Of a stretch of DNA of 50,861 nucleotides, positions 7,964 through 16,562 are shown piece by piece (positions within the stretch are counted from its first letter, which is position 1; each line of letters begins with the position of its first letter). The notes under the pieces were generated by a model. The model did not search any database and had not been told where the DNA came from. It saw only the letters and a list, made by a program, of their open reading frames with translations. The translations under genes and the position numbers were made by a program. This DNA is from Nocardia exalbida NBRC 100660. GTDB lineage: Bacteria > Actinomycetota > Actinomycetes > Mycobacteriales > Mycobacteriaceae. The DNA lies in contig NZ_BAFZ01000092.1 in the NCBI RefSeq assembly GCF_000308575.1, forward strand, positions 1-50,861, in the 5' to 3' direction.

Positions 7964-8665
7964 TCAGATGCCGAGAACCGCCATGCGCTCGGCGTGACTG
8001 TCCTGCATTCGCTCGATCAGCGCCACGATGCCGTTGAGGTCGCCGGTGGCGGTGAGCACCAGGTCGGTGAGTTCGTCGCGCTGCGCCATGACGTATTGGG
8101 CCTGCGTGATCGCCTCGCCGAGCAGCCGCCTGCCCCAGAGGGTGAGCCGGTCGCGTTCGGAGCGGCTCTCGGTGACCGCGCGGCGCACCTCCTCGACCAC
8201 GAACTCCGAGTGCCGGGTCTCGGCGAGCACGTCGCGGACGACCGCGGCGACATCCGGGGTCAGCGCGCCCGCGATCTCGGTGTAGAAGTCCGCGGCGATG
8301 CCGTCACCGACGTAGAACTTCACCATCGACTCGAGCCACGTCGATGGGTCGGTGGAGGCGTGGTAGTCGTCCAGCGCGCGCACGAACGGCGCCATGGCGT
8401 CGAAGACATCGGCGCCCCGCGCCGCCAGCGCGGACTCCAGCGTCTTGAAATGCCCCATCTCGGCCGCGGCCATCTTCGCCACCGCCACCTTGCCCCGCAG
8501 GGTCGGCGACAGCTTGGCCTCCTCGGCCAGCCGGTAGAACGCGGAGATCTCGCCGTAGGCGAGCACCGCGAACAGGTCGGTCACGCCGGGATGACTCGCG
8601 GGGATGAAGAGGTTTGCTGGGTCGGTCGACGAAACACCTGACGCGGCAGGTGACTGTGCTCCCAT
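7964..8665 (-). CDS. Ferritin-like / MiaE-like di-iron protein
   Basis: The 233-residue all-helical protein resembles the actinobacterial ferritin-like family at the Rv3210c position, annotated as tRNA-(ms2io6A)-hydroxylase-like. Candidate di-iron ligands are the Glu and His residues in AYGEISAFYRL, AAAEMGHFKTLE and DVLAETRHSEFVVEE. Whether it truly hydroxylates tRNA is unproven, since the family is annotated by fold. It is the last gene of a minus-strand trio with an alpha/beta hydrolase (27-base gap) and an SCO6745-family gene, which suggests a shared transcript. Its 3' end nearly abuts the convergent XRE gene. Confidence 0.8.
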   Translation of the reverse strand: MGAQSPAASGVSSTDPANLFIPASHPGVTDLFAVLAYGEISAFYRLAEEAKLSPTLRGKVAVAKMAAAEMGHFKTLESALAARGADVFDAMAPFVRALDDYHASTDPSTWLESMVKFYVGDGIAADFYTEIAGALTPDVAAVVRDVLAETRHSEFVVEEVRRAVTESRSERDRLTLWGRRLLGEAITQAQYVMAQRDELTDLVLTATGDLNGIVALIERMQDSHAERMAVLGI

Positions 8666-8692
8666 GTGCCCCAGCGTAATACTCGCGGCGAT

Positions 8693-9748
8693 TCAGGCGG
8701 TCTCGGCCAGGAACTTCTCGAGATAAGTCCATGTCGTGTCACGCGCGGTCGGTGCGGCCAGGATGCCCAAGTGGCTGCCGGGGGCGCTCTCGTAGCGGAC
8801 CATCGCCGCTCCGGTGAGTACGCGGGCGCCCGCCTCGACGGCGGGAGCCGGGGTGATCACGTCGGAGGGCCCGCCCACGAGCAGGACCGGCGCGGTCACA
8901 TCGGCCAGCTCTATCCGGCGTCTGCCCAGCACCACGACACCCCGCCCGATGTCGTTGGCGAGGATGAACCGACCCCACAGCTGGCCGTAGAAACGGCCGG
9001 GGTACCCGGGCATCTCGGCCATGAACCGATCGATCGTCTCCATCTTGGCCAGTGCCTCGGTGCGCGCGATATTGCTCGCGACGAACCACGGCCGGGTCAG
9101 CTCGCGATCCCAAGCGGTGACCCGGTAGCCGATTCGAGTCAGTGTCGCAGGAACGCCACCGGCCGCGCGGACGACGGTGGAGGTGGCCCGGCCGCCGGTG
9201 AGTTTCGCGGCGGCGCGCAGTTGCGGCACGCCGGTCATCCGGTCGTAGTCCAGCGGTGAGCCGACGGCCGTGATGGACCGGATGGGCAGCTCGGGGTGCG
9301 CCGCGGCGGTCAGCAGGGCCAGCGTGCCGCCGAGTGACCAGCCCACCAGATCGACCGCGCGTCCGTCGCGATCGGCGCTGGTGCGCAGCACCGCCTCGGG
9401 GAGGATGTCATCGATCCAGTCCTCGAAACCCATGCGCCGGTCGGCGAAGGTGATCTCACCGTAGTCGACGACATACGGGCTGCGGCCGATCTCCAGCAGG
9501 AAGCGCGCGAGGCTCTGGTCGGGCCGCAGGTCGAAACAGCTGGCGGGCGCGGCGAGCGGTGGGACCAGCAGGACGGCCGAATCCCCTTCCGGCGCCGTCG
9601 CGTCCGCTCGCTCGAAGCGCCGCAGTTGCCGATGCGGCTGGTCCCACAGGATCGTCGCGGGAGTCGGGTCCGGCGCCTCGATGCCGGAGCCGAAGGTCAG
9701 TGCCCACGCGTTGCGTGCGGCGAGGGTGACGGTGTCGGCAAGGCTCAC
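8693..9748 (-). CDS. Alpha/beta-fold hydrolase, PHA-synthase-like
   Basis: The 351-residue protein has an alpha/beta hydrolase core with nucleophile elbow GWSLGG, a probable acid in GGPSDVITP and catalytic His in APGSHLG. The overall layout (an N-terminal segment naming ILWDQPHRQLRRF, then VPPLAAPASCFDLRPDQSLARFLLE) is that of the PhaC-like branch, but the nucleophile is Ser rather than the Cys of true polyhydroxyalkanoate synthases. The substrate is unknown. The best in-frame start is a GTG at 9748 (VSLADTV); no ATG is available and the ribosome site is weak. It lies between the SCO6745-family and ferritin-like genes on one strand. Confidence 0.8.
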   Translation of the reverse strand: MSLADTVTLAARNAWALTFGSGIEAPDPTPATILWDQPHRQLRRFERADATAPEGDSAVLLVPPLAAPASCFDLRPDQSLARFLLEIGRSPYVVDYGEITFADRRMGFEDWIDDILPEAVLRTSADRDGRAVDLVGWSLGGTLALLTAAAHPELPIRSITAVGSPLDYDRMTGVPQLRAAAKLTGGRATSTVVRAAGGVPATLTRIGYRVTAWDRELTRPWFVASNIARTEALAKMETIDRFMAEMPGYPGRFYGQLWGRFILANDIGRGVVVLGRRRIELADVTAPVLLVGGPSDVITPAPAVEAGARVLTGAAMVRYESAPGSHLGILAAPTARDTTWTYLEKFLAETA

Positions 9749-9804
9749 ATCGAAGAGAGTCTCATATGCCGGTACCGCCGGTAACAGGCAAGCCCCGGAG
9801 CGCG

Positions 9805-10662
9805 CTACCGCGGGCCCATGCCGACCGGGTTGAGCGGCGGGACCACGGCCTCTTGCACGCTGCGCACCAGCGGCTCGAGCGACGTGGTGAGCTCGGTGAT
9901 CGCGTCGGCCGACAGCACCGCGAGCGCGCCGGTCCACGCCGCGTCGTCGGTCTCGGCCTCGACTTCGGCGAGCAGCTGCGCGCCGCTGCCGGTGAGGGTC
10001 GGCGTGACCGGTTCGCCTTCCACCAAGCCCCGGGCGCGCAACTCGTCGAAGGCATCGGCCCACTCCGCCTCCGACACCCCGCGCGCGGGGCGCATCACCG
10101 ATTCGGGCGCCTTACCGGCGGCCACCTGGGCGACCAGCGCTTGACGTCCACTGAGACCGTGGGTGACCAAGGCCGCGATATGGCCGTCGCCGCGGTGCTC
10201 GCGCAGCGAGGTGGTCAGCTGCCACAGCGCCGCCACCGGGTCGGCCGACAGCGGCAGGTCCGCGTTCGCGGCGAACAGCGCACGGCCGGTCGGATCGGCC
10301 TCCCGCTGCGCGGGCGTGAGCAACTCCACCGCGCGAGCGCACACCGCGTCACCCGCGCCGATGCCGCGCAGCAGACCGGTGGCCAGGTCGAGCCGGGCGG
10401 TCAGGCAGCGTTGCGGCGTCGCCCGCCCCCACGCCTCCGGCAGCGCGCGTCGCACCATGTCGGGGTGGAATCCGGCGAAGACCGCTTGCACCGTCGCGGG
10501 TGTCACCGCGCCCAGCGGCGCGGCGCGGAAAGCGAAGTAGGTCTGCCAGTAGCCGCGCAGGCCGATACCGACGCCCGCCTCCTTGACGCCGGTTCCGAAA
10601 TAGACCACATCGTGTAGCGGTTCGAGCGTCGCCCAGATTTGCCGGGCCGGATGAATTCCCAT
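9805..10662 (-). CDS. SCO6745-family protein
   Basis: The 285-residue protein resembles the actinobacterial SCO6745 family, with an N-terminal stretch LEPLHDVVYFGTGVKEAG, then RGYWQTYFAFRAAPLGAV and GFHPDMVRRALPEAW. The C-terminal part (ARGVSEAEWADAFDELRARGLVEG) looks like a winged-helix fragment. The biochemical role is not known. The ATG at 10662 is the only good family-length start, with a weak ribosome site. It heads a minus-strand trio and lies divergent from the RhlE helicase gene, sharing a 400-base upstream region. Confidence 0.75.
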   Translation of the reverse strand: MGIHPARQIWATLEPLHDVVYFGTGVKEAGVGIGLRGYWQTYFAFRAAPLGAVTPATVQAVFAGFHPDMVRRALPEAWGRATPQRCLTARLDLATGLLRGIGAGDAVCARAVELLTPAQREADPTGRALFAANADLPLSADPVAALWQLTTSLREHRGDGHIAALVTHGLSGRQALVAQVAAGKAPESVMRPARGVSEAEWADAFDELRARGLVEGEPVTPTLTGSGAQLLAEVEAETDDAAWTGALAVLSADAITELTTSLEPLVRSVQEAVVPPLNPVGMGPR

Positions 10663-11068
10663 GTGGCGCAGCGTACGTGGGCACGCGATGGGGCGAAAGC
10701 ACGCGACGGGTCCGGCGGATTTCCGGGAGCGCGCCGCAGTGGCAATTCGAGCGACGCACAATATCACGCTACAATCGCGTCGGACAACGGAAAGTTTCGC
10801 TCGACAGAGTTGCCGGACGTCGCGCTCACGCACATCGCGGAGACGCCGCTGCGACCGCTGACCGGTTTCGGGTGCGAGGTTTTCGTTGGACAGGAAAATG
10901 TGCGCGCACCAATCCGCGTCACCAGTGCGCCGCGCCGATGTTTTGCGAGGTAGCCGCCGCTTATCCCGGCAGGCGCCCGGCATCCGGAGCGTGGCCGGGT
11001 GAAGTATCGCCTGCGGAGTCGTGGTCGTCGCGGACCGCCCGGTCCGCCCCACCTCGTGCGCGCGGGAC
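10663..11068 (+). promoter_or_regulatory. Gene-free divergent region and probable long leader of the helicase gene
   Basis: No gene was found in these 406 bases. The segment around 10740-10800 is relatively AT-rich and contains TACAAT at 10770-10775, a near-perfect -10 hexamer on the plus strand with a loose -35 (TTCGAG) about 17 bases earlier. If used, it gives the DEAD-box gene a leader near 290 bases, which would match the long regulated leaders of cold-shock helicases elsewhere. The minus strand of the same AT-rich patch could serve the SCO6745-family gene. Confidence 0.4.
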
Positions 11069-12829
11069 GTGATTACGAGGAAGGCACGAACCCTGAGCAA
11101 GATCACAGTCGATCAGGAACCAGGTCTGGCGGAGACCCTGTTGACGGCCGAGTTGGACGCAACGCACACCGCCCCGACTTTCACCGAATTGGGCGTGCGC
11201 GCGGAAATCGTCCGCGCACTCGGCGAGATCGGAATCGAACGTACTTTCGCCATTCAAGAACTGACTCTCCCGCTGGCGCTCGCCGGGGAAGATCTCATCG
11301 GTCAGGCCCGTACCGGTATGGGTAAAACCTTCGGATTCGGCGTGCCGCTGCTGCACCGCATCGCGACCGCCGAATCGGGCACGACGCCACTGGACGGCAC
11401 ACCGCGCGCACTGGTCATCGTGCCGACGCGTGAGCTGTGCATCCAGGTCACCAAGGATCTGGAGAACGCGAGCAAGTACCTGACCAATCACCAGGGCCCG
11501 CTGCGCGTCGCGTCCATCTACGGTGGCCGCCCCTACGAGGCGCAGATCGCGGCGCTGCGCGCGGGTGTCGACGTGGTGGTCGGCACGCCCGGCCGGCTGC
11601 TGGACCTGGCGGATCAGCAGCACCTGATCCTCGGCAAGATCGGCGTGCTGGTGCTCGACGAGGCCGACGAGATGCTCGACCTGGGCTTCCTCCCGGATAT
11701 CGAGCGCATCCTCGGCATGGTCCCGGACAAGCGCCAGACCATGCTGTTCTCCGCGACCATGCCCGGGCCGATCATCACCCTGGCGCGCACCTTCCTCACC
11801 CGCCCCACGCACATCCGGGCCGAGGAGCCGCACGACTCGGCGGTGCACGACCGCACCGCGCAGTTCGTCTATCGCGCGCACGCCTTGGACAAGAGCGAGT
11901 TGATCGCGCGCATCCTGCAGGCCGAGAGCCGCGGCGCGACGATGATCTTCACGCGCACCAAGCGTACGGCGCAGAAGGTGGCCGACGACCTCGCCGAGCG
12001 CGGGTTCGCGGTGGGCGCGGTGCACGGCGACCTGGGGCAGATCGCCCGCGAGAAGGCGCTGACCAAGTTCCGCAAGGGCGCCATCGACGTGCTGGTCGCC
12101 ACCGACGTCGCGGCGCGCGGCATCGATATCGACGACGTCACGCACGTCGTCAACTATCAGTGCCCGGAAGACGAGAAGACCTACGTGCACCGGATCGGGC
12201 GCACCGGCCGGGCGGGACGCACCGGCGTCGCGATCACGCTGATCGACTGGGACGAGCTCAACCGCTGGTCGGCGATCGACAAAGCGCTCGGCCTCGGCAT
12301 CCCCGACCCGGTCGAGACGTACTCGCGCTCGCCGCACCTGTACTCCGATCTCGGTATTCCCGAAGGCGTGACGGGCGTGGTGCGCAAGGCGCAAGTGGAA
12401 CGCGACGCGGACGCGGTCGTGGTCGAACGCCCGGCCCGCGCCCCGCGCAAGCGCAACCGCAGGCGCACCCGCGCCGGGCAGCCGATCGACGGGACGCCGA
12501 ACGTCACCGACACGGACGAGACCGACTCGCCCGCGGACGCCGAGAGCACGTCTTCGGAGCAGGCCGAGTCCGACGCCGACAAGCCCGCCCGCCGCAGGCG
12601 CAGGCGGCGCAAGCCGGGCGGCGACGGGACCGACAACACCGCCGGCGACGAGTCGAGCACCGAGGCCTCGGACGAGCACGGCAGCTCGGACGACAACGAC
12701 GCGGAAGAGACCGGCACCGCCGACCGGCCCGCTCGCCGTCGGCGCAGGCGCCGTCGTGCCGGCGAGGGCGACGCGGCGGCGGAGGACACCGGGAGCGCGG
12801 CGGAGCCCGCGGCAGCGGCCTCGGCCTGA
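11069..12829 (+). CDS. rhlE: DEAD-box ATP-dependent RNA helicase (RhlE-like)
   Basis: The helicase unwinds RNA duplexes in ribosome assembly or mRNA decay. Motifs appear in order: Q motif before IQELTLPLALAG, Walker A ARTGMGKT, VPTRELC, GTPGRLLD, DEAD, SAT, ATDVAARGID and HRIGRTGRAGR. After residue 450 comes a disordered tail with three arginine blocks (RNRRRTR, PARRRRRRRKP, PARRRRRRRRAG) separated by acidic Ser/Asp/Glu stretches, typical RNA-binding tails. Start choice is hard: GTG at 11069 is used here, GTG at 11021 also works, and a CTG at 11093 has the best ribosome site (GGAAGG, eight bases). The Rv3211 homologue begins near that CTG by my recollection. Confidence 0.92.
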   Translation: MITRKARTLSKITVDQEPGLAETLLTAELDATHTAPTFTELGVRAEIVRALGEIGIERTFAIQELTLPLALAGEDLIGQARTGMGKTFGFGVPLLHRIATAESGTTPLDGTPRALVIVPTRELCIQVTKDLENASKYLTNHQGPLRVASIYGGRPYEAQIAALRAGVDVVVGTPGRLLDLADQQHLILGKIGVLVLDEADEMLDLGFLPDIERILGMVPDKRQTMLFSATMPGPIITLARTFLTRPTHIRAEEPHDSAVHDRTAQFVYRAHALDKSELIARILQAESRGATMIFTRTKRTAQKVADDLAERGFAVGAVHGDLGQIAREKALTKFRKGAIDVLVATDVAARGIDIDDVTHVVNYQCPEDEKTYVHRIGRTGRAGRTGVAITLIDWDELNRWSAIDKALGLGIPDPVETYSRSPHLYSDLGIPEGVTGVVRKAQVERDADAVVVERPARAPRKRNRRRTRAGQPIDGTPNVTDTDETDSPADAESTSSEQAESDADKPARRRRRRRKPGGDGTDNTAGDESSTEASDEHGSSDDNDAEETGTADRPARRRRRRRRAGEGDAAAEDTGSAAEPAAAASA

Positions 12830-12843
12830 CCGCTCGGATCGGC

Positions 12844-12849
12844 TAGTCT
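12844..12849 (+). promoter_or_regulatory. -10 hexamer TAGTCT, leaderless-type start
   Basis: TAGTCT ends seven bases before the GTG of the next gene and no Shine-Dalgarno intervenes. This is the spacing expected of a leaderless actinobacterial transcript. Confidence 0.4.
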
Positions 12850-12856
12850 CGCTTTC

Positions 12857-14086
12857 GTGCTCGCACCCGAGCGGCGGACGCGCGCCGATATCATCTCCGC
12901 AGTCGCGATCGCGGTTCTCGTGGTGATCGCCGGGGCCTTGGTGTGGGTGCGCGGCGACGCGCACGGCACCGAGTCGGTGACCGCGTCCTCCACGGTGCCG
13001 ACCCCGGCGGCCGCCGATCAGCTGCCCGCCGCGCTGCGCGAACTGTGGCACGCGCCGGACGGCGCGAGCGCGCGTGCGCTCGTGTCCGGCGGCGTCGCGG
13101 TGACCGGCGACGGCGATACGGTCACCGGCCGGGATCCGCGCACCGGTGACCAGCTGTGGAAGTACCGGCGCGACTTGCCGCTGTGCGGGCTCGAGGGCCA
13201 GTACGGCATGGTGATCGCGGTGTACCGCGACGAGCGCGGGTGCAGCCAGGCCACGATGCTGGCGGGCGACAGCGGCGCCCGCCGCACGGCGCGCAGCAGC
13301 TACATGGATCGCGACGTGCGGCTGTCGGTCGACGGCACCTACCTGCTCGCGCAGGGTCCGCAGCGGCTGGAGATGTGGCGCTCGGACCTGGTGCGCACCG
13401 TGGAGTACGGCTTCGTGGACGCGCCGGTGAACGTCAAGACCCAGCCTCGCAAGGGCTGCACGCTGCTGTCCTCCGGCTCCAGTCCGTCCCGGCTCGCCGT
13501 GCTGGAACGCTGCCCCGCCGACCCGGCCGAACGGCTCACCGTGCTGAACCCGGCCCCCAAGGACAACACGGTGCCGGAGGAGTACGGCTCGCACGTGTTG
13601 ACCGGTCCCGGAGCGGATTCCGCGGAAGCCAGGGTGATCGCGGTATCCGACAGCCGGATCGTGCTCTACTTCCCCGGCGCCGCCACCGGTGCGGAGTCAC
13701 TGCCGCCGCGCCTGGCCGTCTACGACGGGAACGGCAATCCTATTGTGGTGCATCAACTTTCGGCGCCGCTCAGCCAGACCGCGACGACCACCCGCATCGG
13801 GTCGGCCTATCTGGTCTTCACCGGTAACAGTGTGATCGCCTTGAACGGAAGCACTTTCGACCCGCTGTGGACCGCGGGCGCGGCGCTGGGCGCACCGGCG
13901 CTGATGGCGGGAAAGCTGCTGCTGCCCACCGCCGGCGCGCTCACCGTCCTCGACCCGGCCACGGGAGCCGAAGCGGGGCGCATCCCGGTCGAGCGCCCCG
14001 GCTACGGCGGCGGCCCCGTCTCCCTCACCGTGATCGGGACGACCGTACTCGAACTGCGCGAGGGCGAACTGCACGCCTTCGCGTGA
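12857..14086 (+). CDS. Membrane-anchored PQQ-like beta-propeller protein (Rv3212-like)
   Basis: The 409-residue protein starts with a short cytoplasmic basic segment and one membrane helix (residues about 12-33, IISAVAIAVLVVIAGALVWV). An outer domain follows, whose repeats such as VTGRDPRTGDQLWKYRR and LTVLDPATGAEAGRI resemble PQQ-enzyme blades without the cofactor site. Several Cys residues could form disulfides outside the cell. It corresponds to Rv3212, a conserved actinobacterial envelope protein of unknown role. The GTG start has a leaderless-type promoter. It follows the helicase gene after 27 bases. Confidence 0.85.
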   Translation: MLAPERRTRADIISAVAIAVLVVIAGALVWVRGDAHGTESVTASSTVPTPAAADQLPAALRELWHAPDGASARALVSGGVAVTGDGDTVTGRDPRTGDQLWKYRRDLPLCGLEGQYGMVIAVYRDERGCSQATMLAGDSGARRTARSSYMDRDVRLSVDGTYLLAQGPQRLEMWRSDLVRTVEYGFVDAPVNVKTQPRKGCTLLSSGSSPSRLAVLERCPADPAERLTVLNPAPKDNTVPEEYGSHVLTGPGADSAEARVIAVSDSRIVLYFPGAATGAESLPPRLAVYDGNGNPIVVHQLSAPLSQTATTTRIGSAYLVFTGNSVIALNGSTFDPLWTAGAALGAPALMAGKLLLPTAGALTVLDPATGAEAGRIPVERPGYGGGPVSLTVIGTTVLELREGELHAFA

Positions 14087-14127
14087 GGCCCGGCGAACTT
14101 GTCGGTGCCGTGGAGCACACTGGGGGC

Positions 14128-14640
14128 ATGAGCGAAACTCCGCCCGCCGCAAGCGAAAACAGCGCTGCTATCACCTCCTACGACGATCCGGACGCGCCGT
14201 GGAACCAGCAGTACTCCGACGAAGACATCGCGCACTGGAACGACGGCGTCATCCAGGAGTTCCGCGACAACTCGGGCAAGGTCGGCGGCGCGTACGAAGG
14301 CGGTGAACTGATCCTGCTCACCACCACCGGAGCCAAGAGCGGCAAGACGCATATGGTCCCGCTCGGCCTGTTGCGCCGTGGCGAAACCCTTTACGTGAGT
14401 TCGTTCATCGAGGACCGGTACCCCGCCTGGTACCACAACGTGAAAGCCCATTCCGCCGTCACCGTCGAGTTGGGGCCCACCACCTATCGAGGCACGGCGC
14501 GGGCGCTGGAGGGAGCCGAGTACGACGAGTTCGCGGCGTGGGCGATGGCGAACAATCCTTTGCTGGCGGACTACCAGGCCAAGGTCTCGCGACCGCTTCC
14601 CCTGGTGGTGCTCGAACTGGGGGACCCGATCGAGTCCTAG
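14128..14640 (+). CDS. F420-dependent nitroreductase-like (Ddn family) protein
   Basis: The 170-residue protein belongs to the deazaflavin-dependent oxidoreductase family. GGELILLTTTGAKSGKTHMVPL and YPAWYHNVKAHSAVTVELG are the usual F420-binding signatures, and the core fold is a split beta-barrel. Members reduce quinones or nitro compounds with reduced F420; the substrate here is unknown. The first 30 residues are an acidic extension. The ATG at 14128 follows GGGGG by one base, a tight spacing. It has no counterpart that I recall at this place in M. tuberculosis. Confidence 0.88.
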   Translation: MSETPPAASENSAAITSYDDPDAPWNQQYSDEDIAHWNDGVIQEFRDNSGKVGGAYEGGELILLTTTGAKSGKTHMVPLGLLRRGETLYVSSFIEDRYPAWYHNVKAHSAVTVELGPTTYRGTARALEGAEYDEFAAWAMANNPLLADYQAKVSRPLPLVVLELGDPIES

Positions 14641-14721
14641 CCGGCGGTGGGCGCGGGTTCGGATCCGGAGGGCGTCCGATCCAGCGCACCGCCATGATCA
14701 TCGGTGGACCATCATGGAGAC

Positions 14722-15327
14722 ATGTCCGCACTCGACGATGCCCGCGTTGTGCTGCTCCGGCACGGCGAGACCAGCTGGTCCACACAGCGGCGGCACACCG
14801 GCCGCACCGATCTCCCGCTCACCGAGCGCGGCGAAGAGCAGGCCAAGGCGGCGGGTCGCCTGCTCGCCACAATGCAACTGCGAAACCCGTTGATACGCAC
14901 CAGTCCTCGGCTCCGCGCGAGACGCACCGCCGAGCTGGCCGGGCTCACCGGCGCCGTGGTGGACGACGAACTCGCCGAATGGGACTACGGCGCCTACGAG
15001 GGCCTGACCACCCCGCAGATCCGCGAGTCCGTGCCCGGATGGACCATCTGGACCGGTCCGGTCCCGGACGGCGAGACCGCCCAGCAGGTATGCGAGCGCG
15101 CCGATCGGGTGCTGGCCGCGGTGGCGTCGGTGCTGCCGGAGCGGGATATCGTGCTGGTGGGGCACGGCCACTTCTCCCGCGCACTGATCGCCCGCTGGGC
15201 GGAATTCGACGTCCGGGAGGGCCGCCGGTTCGCCATGTCGACCGGCGCGCTGACCGTGCTCGGCTACGAACACGACGTGCGCGCGATCCGCGCGCACAAC
15301 CTGGTACCCAACGGAGCGTCACTGTGA
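14722..15327 (+). CDS. Histidine phosphatase family protein (acid phosphatase, Gpm2-like)
   Basis: The 201-residue enzyme shows the catalytic RHG motif (LLRHGETSWS, residues about 11-20), a second Arg in IRTSPRLRARRTAEL, and the second catalytic His in LVGHGHFSRALIARW. It matches the Rv3214 (Gpm2/EntD) position, described as a broad acid phosphatase rather than a true phosphoglycerate mutase. The ATG at 14722 is chosen by family length. Its TGA overlaps the GTG of the GNAT gene by GTGA, so the two are translationally coupled. Confidence 0.88.
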   Translation: MSALDDARVVLLRHGETSWSTQRRHTGRTDLPLTERGEEQAKAAGRLLATMQLRNPLIRTSPRLRARRTAELAGLTGAVVDDELAEWDYGAYEGLTTPQIRESVPGWTIWTGPVPDGETAQQVCERADRVLAAVASVLPERDIVLVGHGHFSRALIARWAEFDVREGRRFAMSTGALTVLGYEHDVRAIRAHNLVPNGASL

Positions 15328-15851
15328 CCCGAACCGGCCCCGCCGACCCCACCGCCGTCGACCTCGGCGCCGCCGTCCTGCGCCGCGCGGTCCCTTCCGA
15401 CGTGCCCGCCCTGGTCGATCTCGTCTACGACCTGGCCGAATACGAGAAGGCGCGGCACGAATGCACGGTCACCGCCGAGCAGCTGCGCGCCGCGCTGTTC
15501 GGGCCGGAGCCGAAGGTGTTCGCGCATGTGGTCGCGGACGCGTCGGGCCTGCTGGGCTGCGCGATCTGGTTTCTCAACTTCTCCACCTGGGACGGCGTGC
15601 ACGGCATCTACCTGGAAGACCTCTACGTCAAGCCGGAGACCAGGGGCAGGGGCTATGGCAAGGCGCTGCTCACGGCCCTGGCGAAGGAGGCCGTCGAGCA
15701 CGGCTACAGCCGCGTGGCCTGGTCGGTGCTGACCTGGAACAAGCCATCGATCGACTTCTACGAGTCGATCGGCGCGGTGGCTCAGGTCGAATGGGCGGGC
15801 TATCGGCTGGCGGGTGACGCGCTCGGCAAGCTGGCCGCCGAGGCGCGGTAG
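15324..15851 (+). CDS. GNAT-family N-acetyltransferase
   Basis: The 175-residue enzyme has a complete GNAT fold: LRRAVPSDVPALVDLVYDLAE at the start, YLEDLYVKPETRGRGYGKAL as the acetyl-CoA pyrophosphate loop, and WSVLTWNKPSIDFYESIGA near the end. The pattern is that of the spermidine/thialysine acetyltransferase branch (SAT1/SAT2-like), so a polyamine or small amine substrate is reasonable but not certain. It begins with GTG overlapping the previous stop and ends three bases before the endonuclease V gene, forming a three-gene run. Confidence 0.88.
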   Translation: MTRTGPADPTAVDLGAAVLRRAVPSDVPALVDLVYDLAEYEKARHECTVTAEQLRAALFGPEPKVFAHVVADASGLLGCAIWFLNFSTWDGVHGIYLEDLYVKPETRGRGYGKALLTALAKEAVEHGYSRVAWSVLTWNKPSIDFYESIGAVAQVEWAGYRLAGDALGKLAAEAR

Positions 15852-15854
15852 CGC

Positions 15855-16562
15855 ATGCCCTGGCTCCCGCCGCTCGACTTCGAGGCCTGGCCCACCACCG
15901 CCGAATCGGCCATCGCGATGCAGGACGAATTACGGCCGCTGGTCTCGCCGGTGACGCCGCCGGGCGCACGATTCCGCACGGTGGCCGGACTCGACTCGGC
16001 CTACGACGACAGCGGGGCGGTGGCCGCGGCCGCCGTGGTCTTGGCGGCGGACACCCTGCACCCGGTCACCTCCGCCGTCGCGCACGGCGTCGCGGACTTC
16101 CCGTATCTGCCGGGCCTGCTCGCTTTCCGGGAGATCCCGGCGACCCTCGCCGCGCTCGGAAAACTGGACAGCGCACCTGATCTGCTGGTCTGCGACGGGC
16201 AGGGACTCGCGCATCCGCGCCGCTTCGGCCTCGCCTGCCACCTCGGCCTGCTCACCGGGATCCCGACGATCGGCGTGGCGAAAACCGTGTGGGGCGAGTA
16301 TGCCGAACCCGGTCCGGAACGCGGCGCGGCCACCGACATCACCATCGACGCGGTGGTGGTCGGGCGCGCGTTGCGCACCAGAAGCGGCGTCAAGCCGGTG
16401 TTCGTCTCCGTGGGCCATCGCATCGACCTCGACACCGCCTGTGCCCAGGTGCTGGCGCTGACCCCGCAGTACCGGCTACCGGAAACCACCCGCCACGCCG
16501 ACCAGCTCTGCCGGGCGGCGCTGCGCGCGGCTGCCGGGGACTATTCCGGCTCGACCCCGTAG
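15855..16562 (+). CDS. nfi: Endonuclease V (deoxyinosine 3' endonuclease)
   Basis: The 235-residue enzyme nicks DNA (or RNA) one base 3' of inosine, repairing adenine deamination. Family marks are VAGLDSAYDD (first catalytic Asp near residue 48), YLPGLLAFREIP, LLVCDGQGLAHPRRFGLACHLG (second Asp, minor-groove wedge region) and IGVAKT. Length is normal. It starts three bases after the GNAT stop. Its last 22 bases overlap in antisense the 3' end of a convergent membrane-protein gene, so both transcripts must read into each other. Confidence 0.92.
   Translation: MPWLPPLDFEAWPTTAESAIAMQDELRPLVSPVTPPGARFRTVAGLDSAYDDSGAVAAAAVVLAADTLHPVTSAVAHGVADFPYLPGLLAFREIPATLAALGKLDSAPDLLVCDGQGLAHPRRFGLACHLGLLTGIPTIGVAKTVWGEYAEPGPERGAATDITIDAVVVGRALRTRSGVKPVFVSVGHRIDLDTACAQVLALTPQYRLPETTRHADQLCRAALRAAAGDYSGSTP

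Noticed and set aside
10961..13594. An 877-codon open frame on the minus strand across the helicase and beta-propeller genes
   Set aside because: It is antisense to well-supported genes and its sequence is His/Arg/Ala-rich low complexity, the usual shadow of GC-rich coding DNA.
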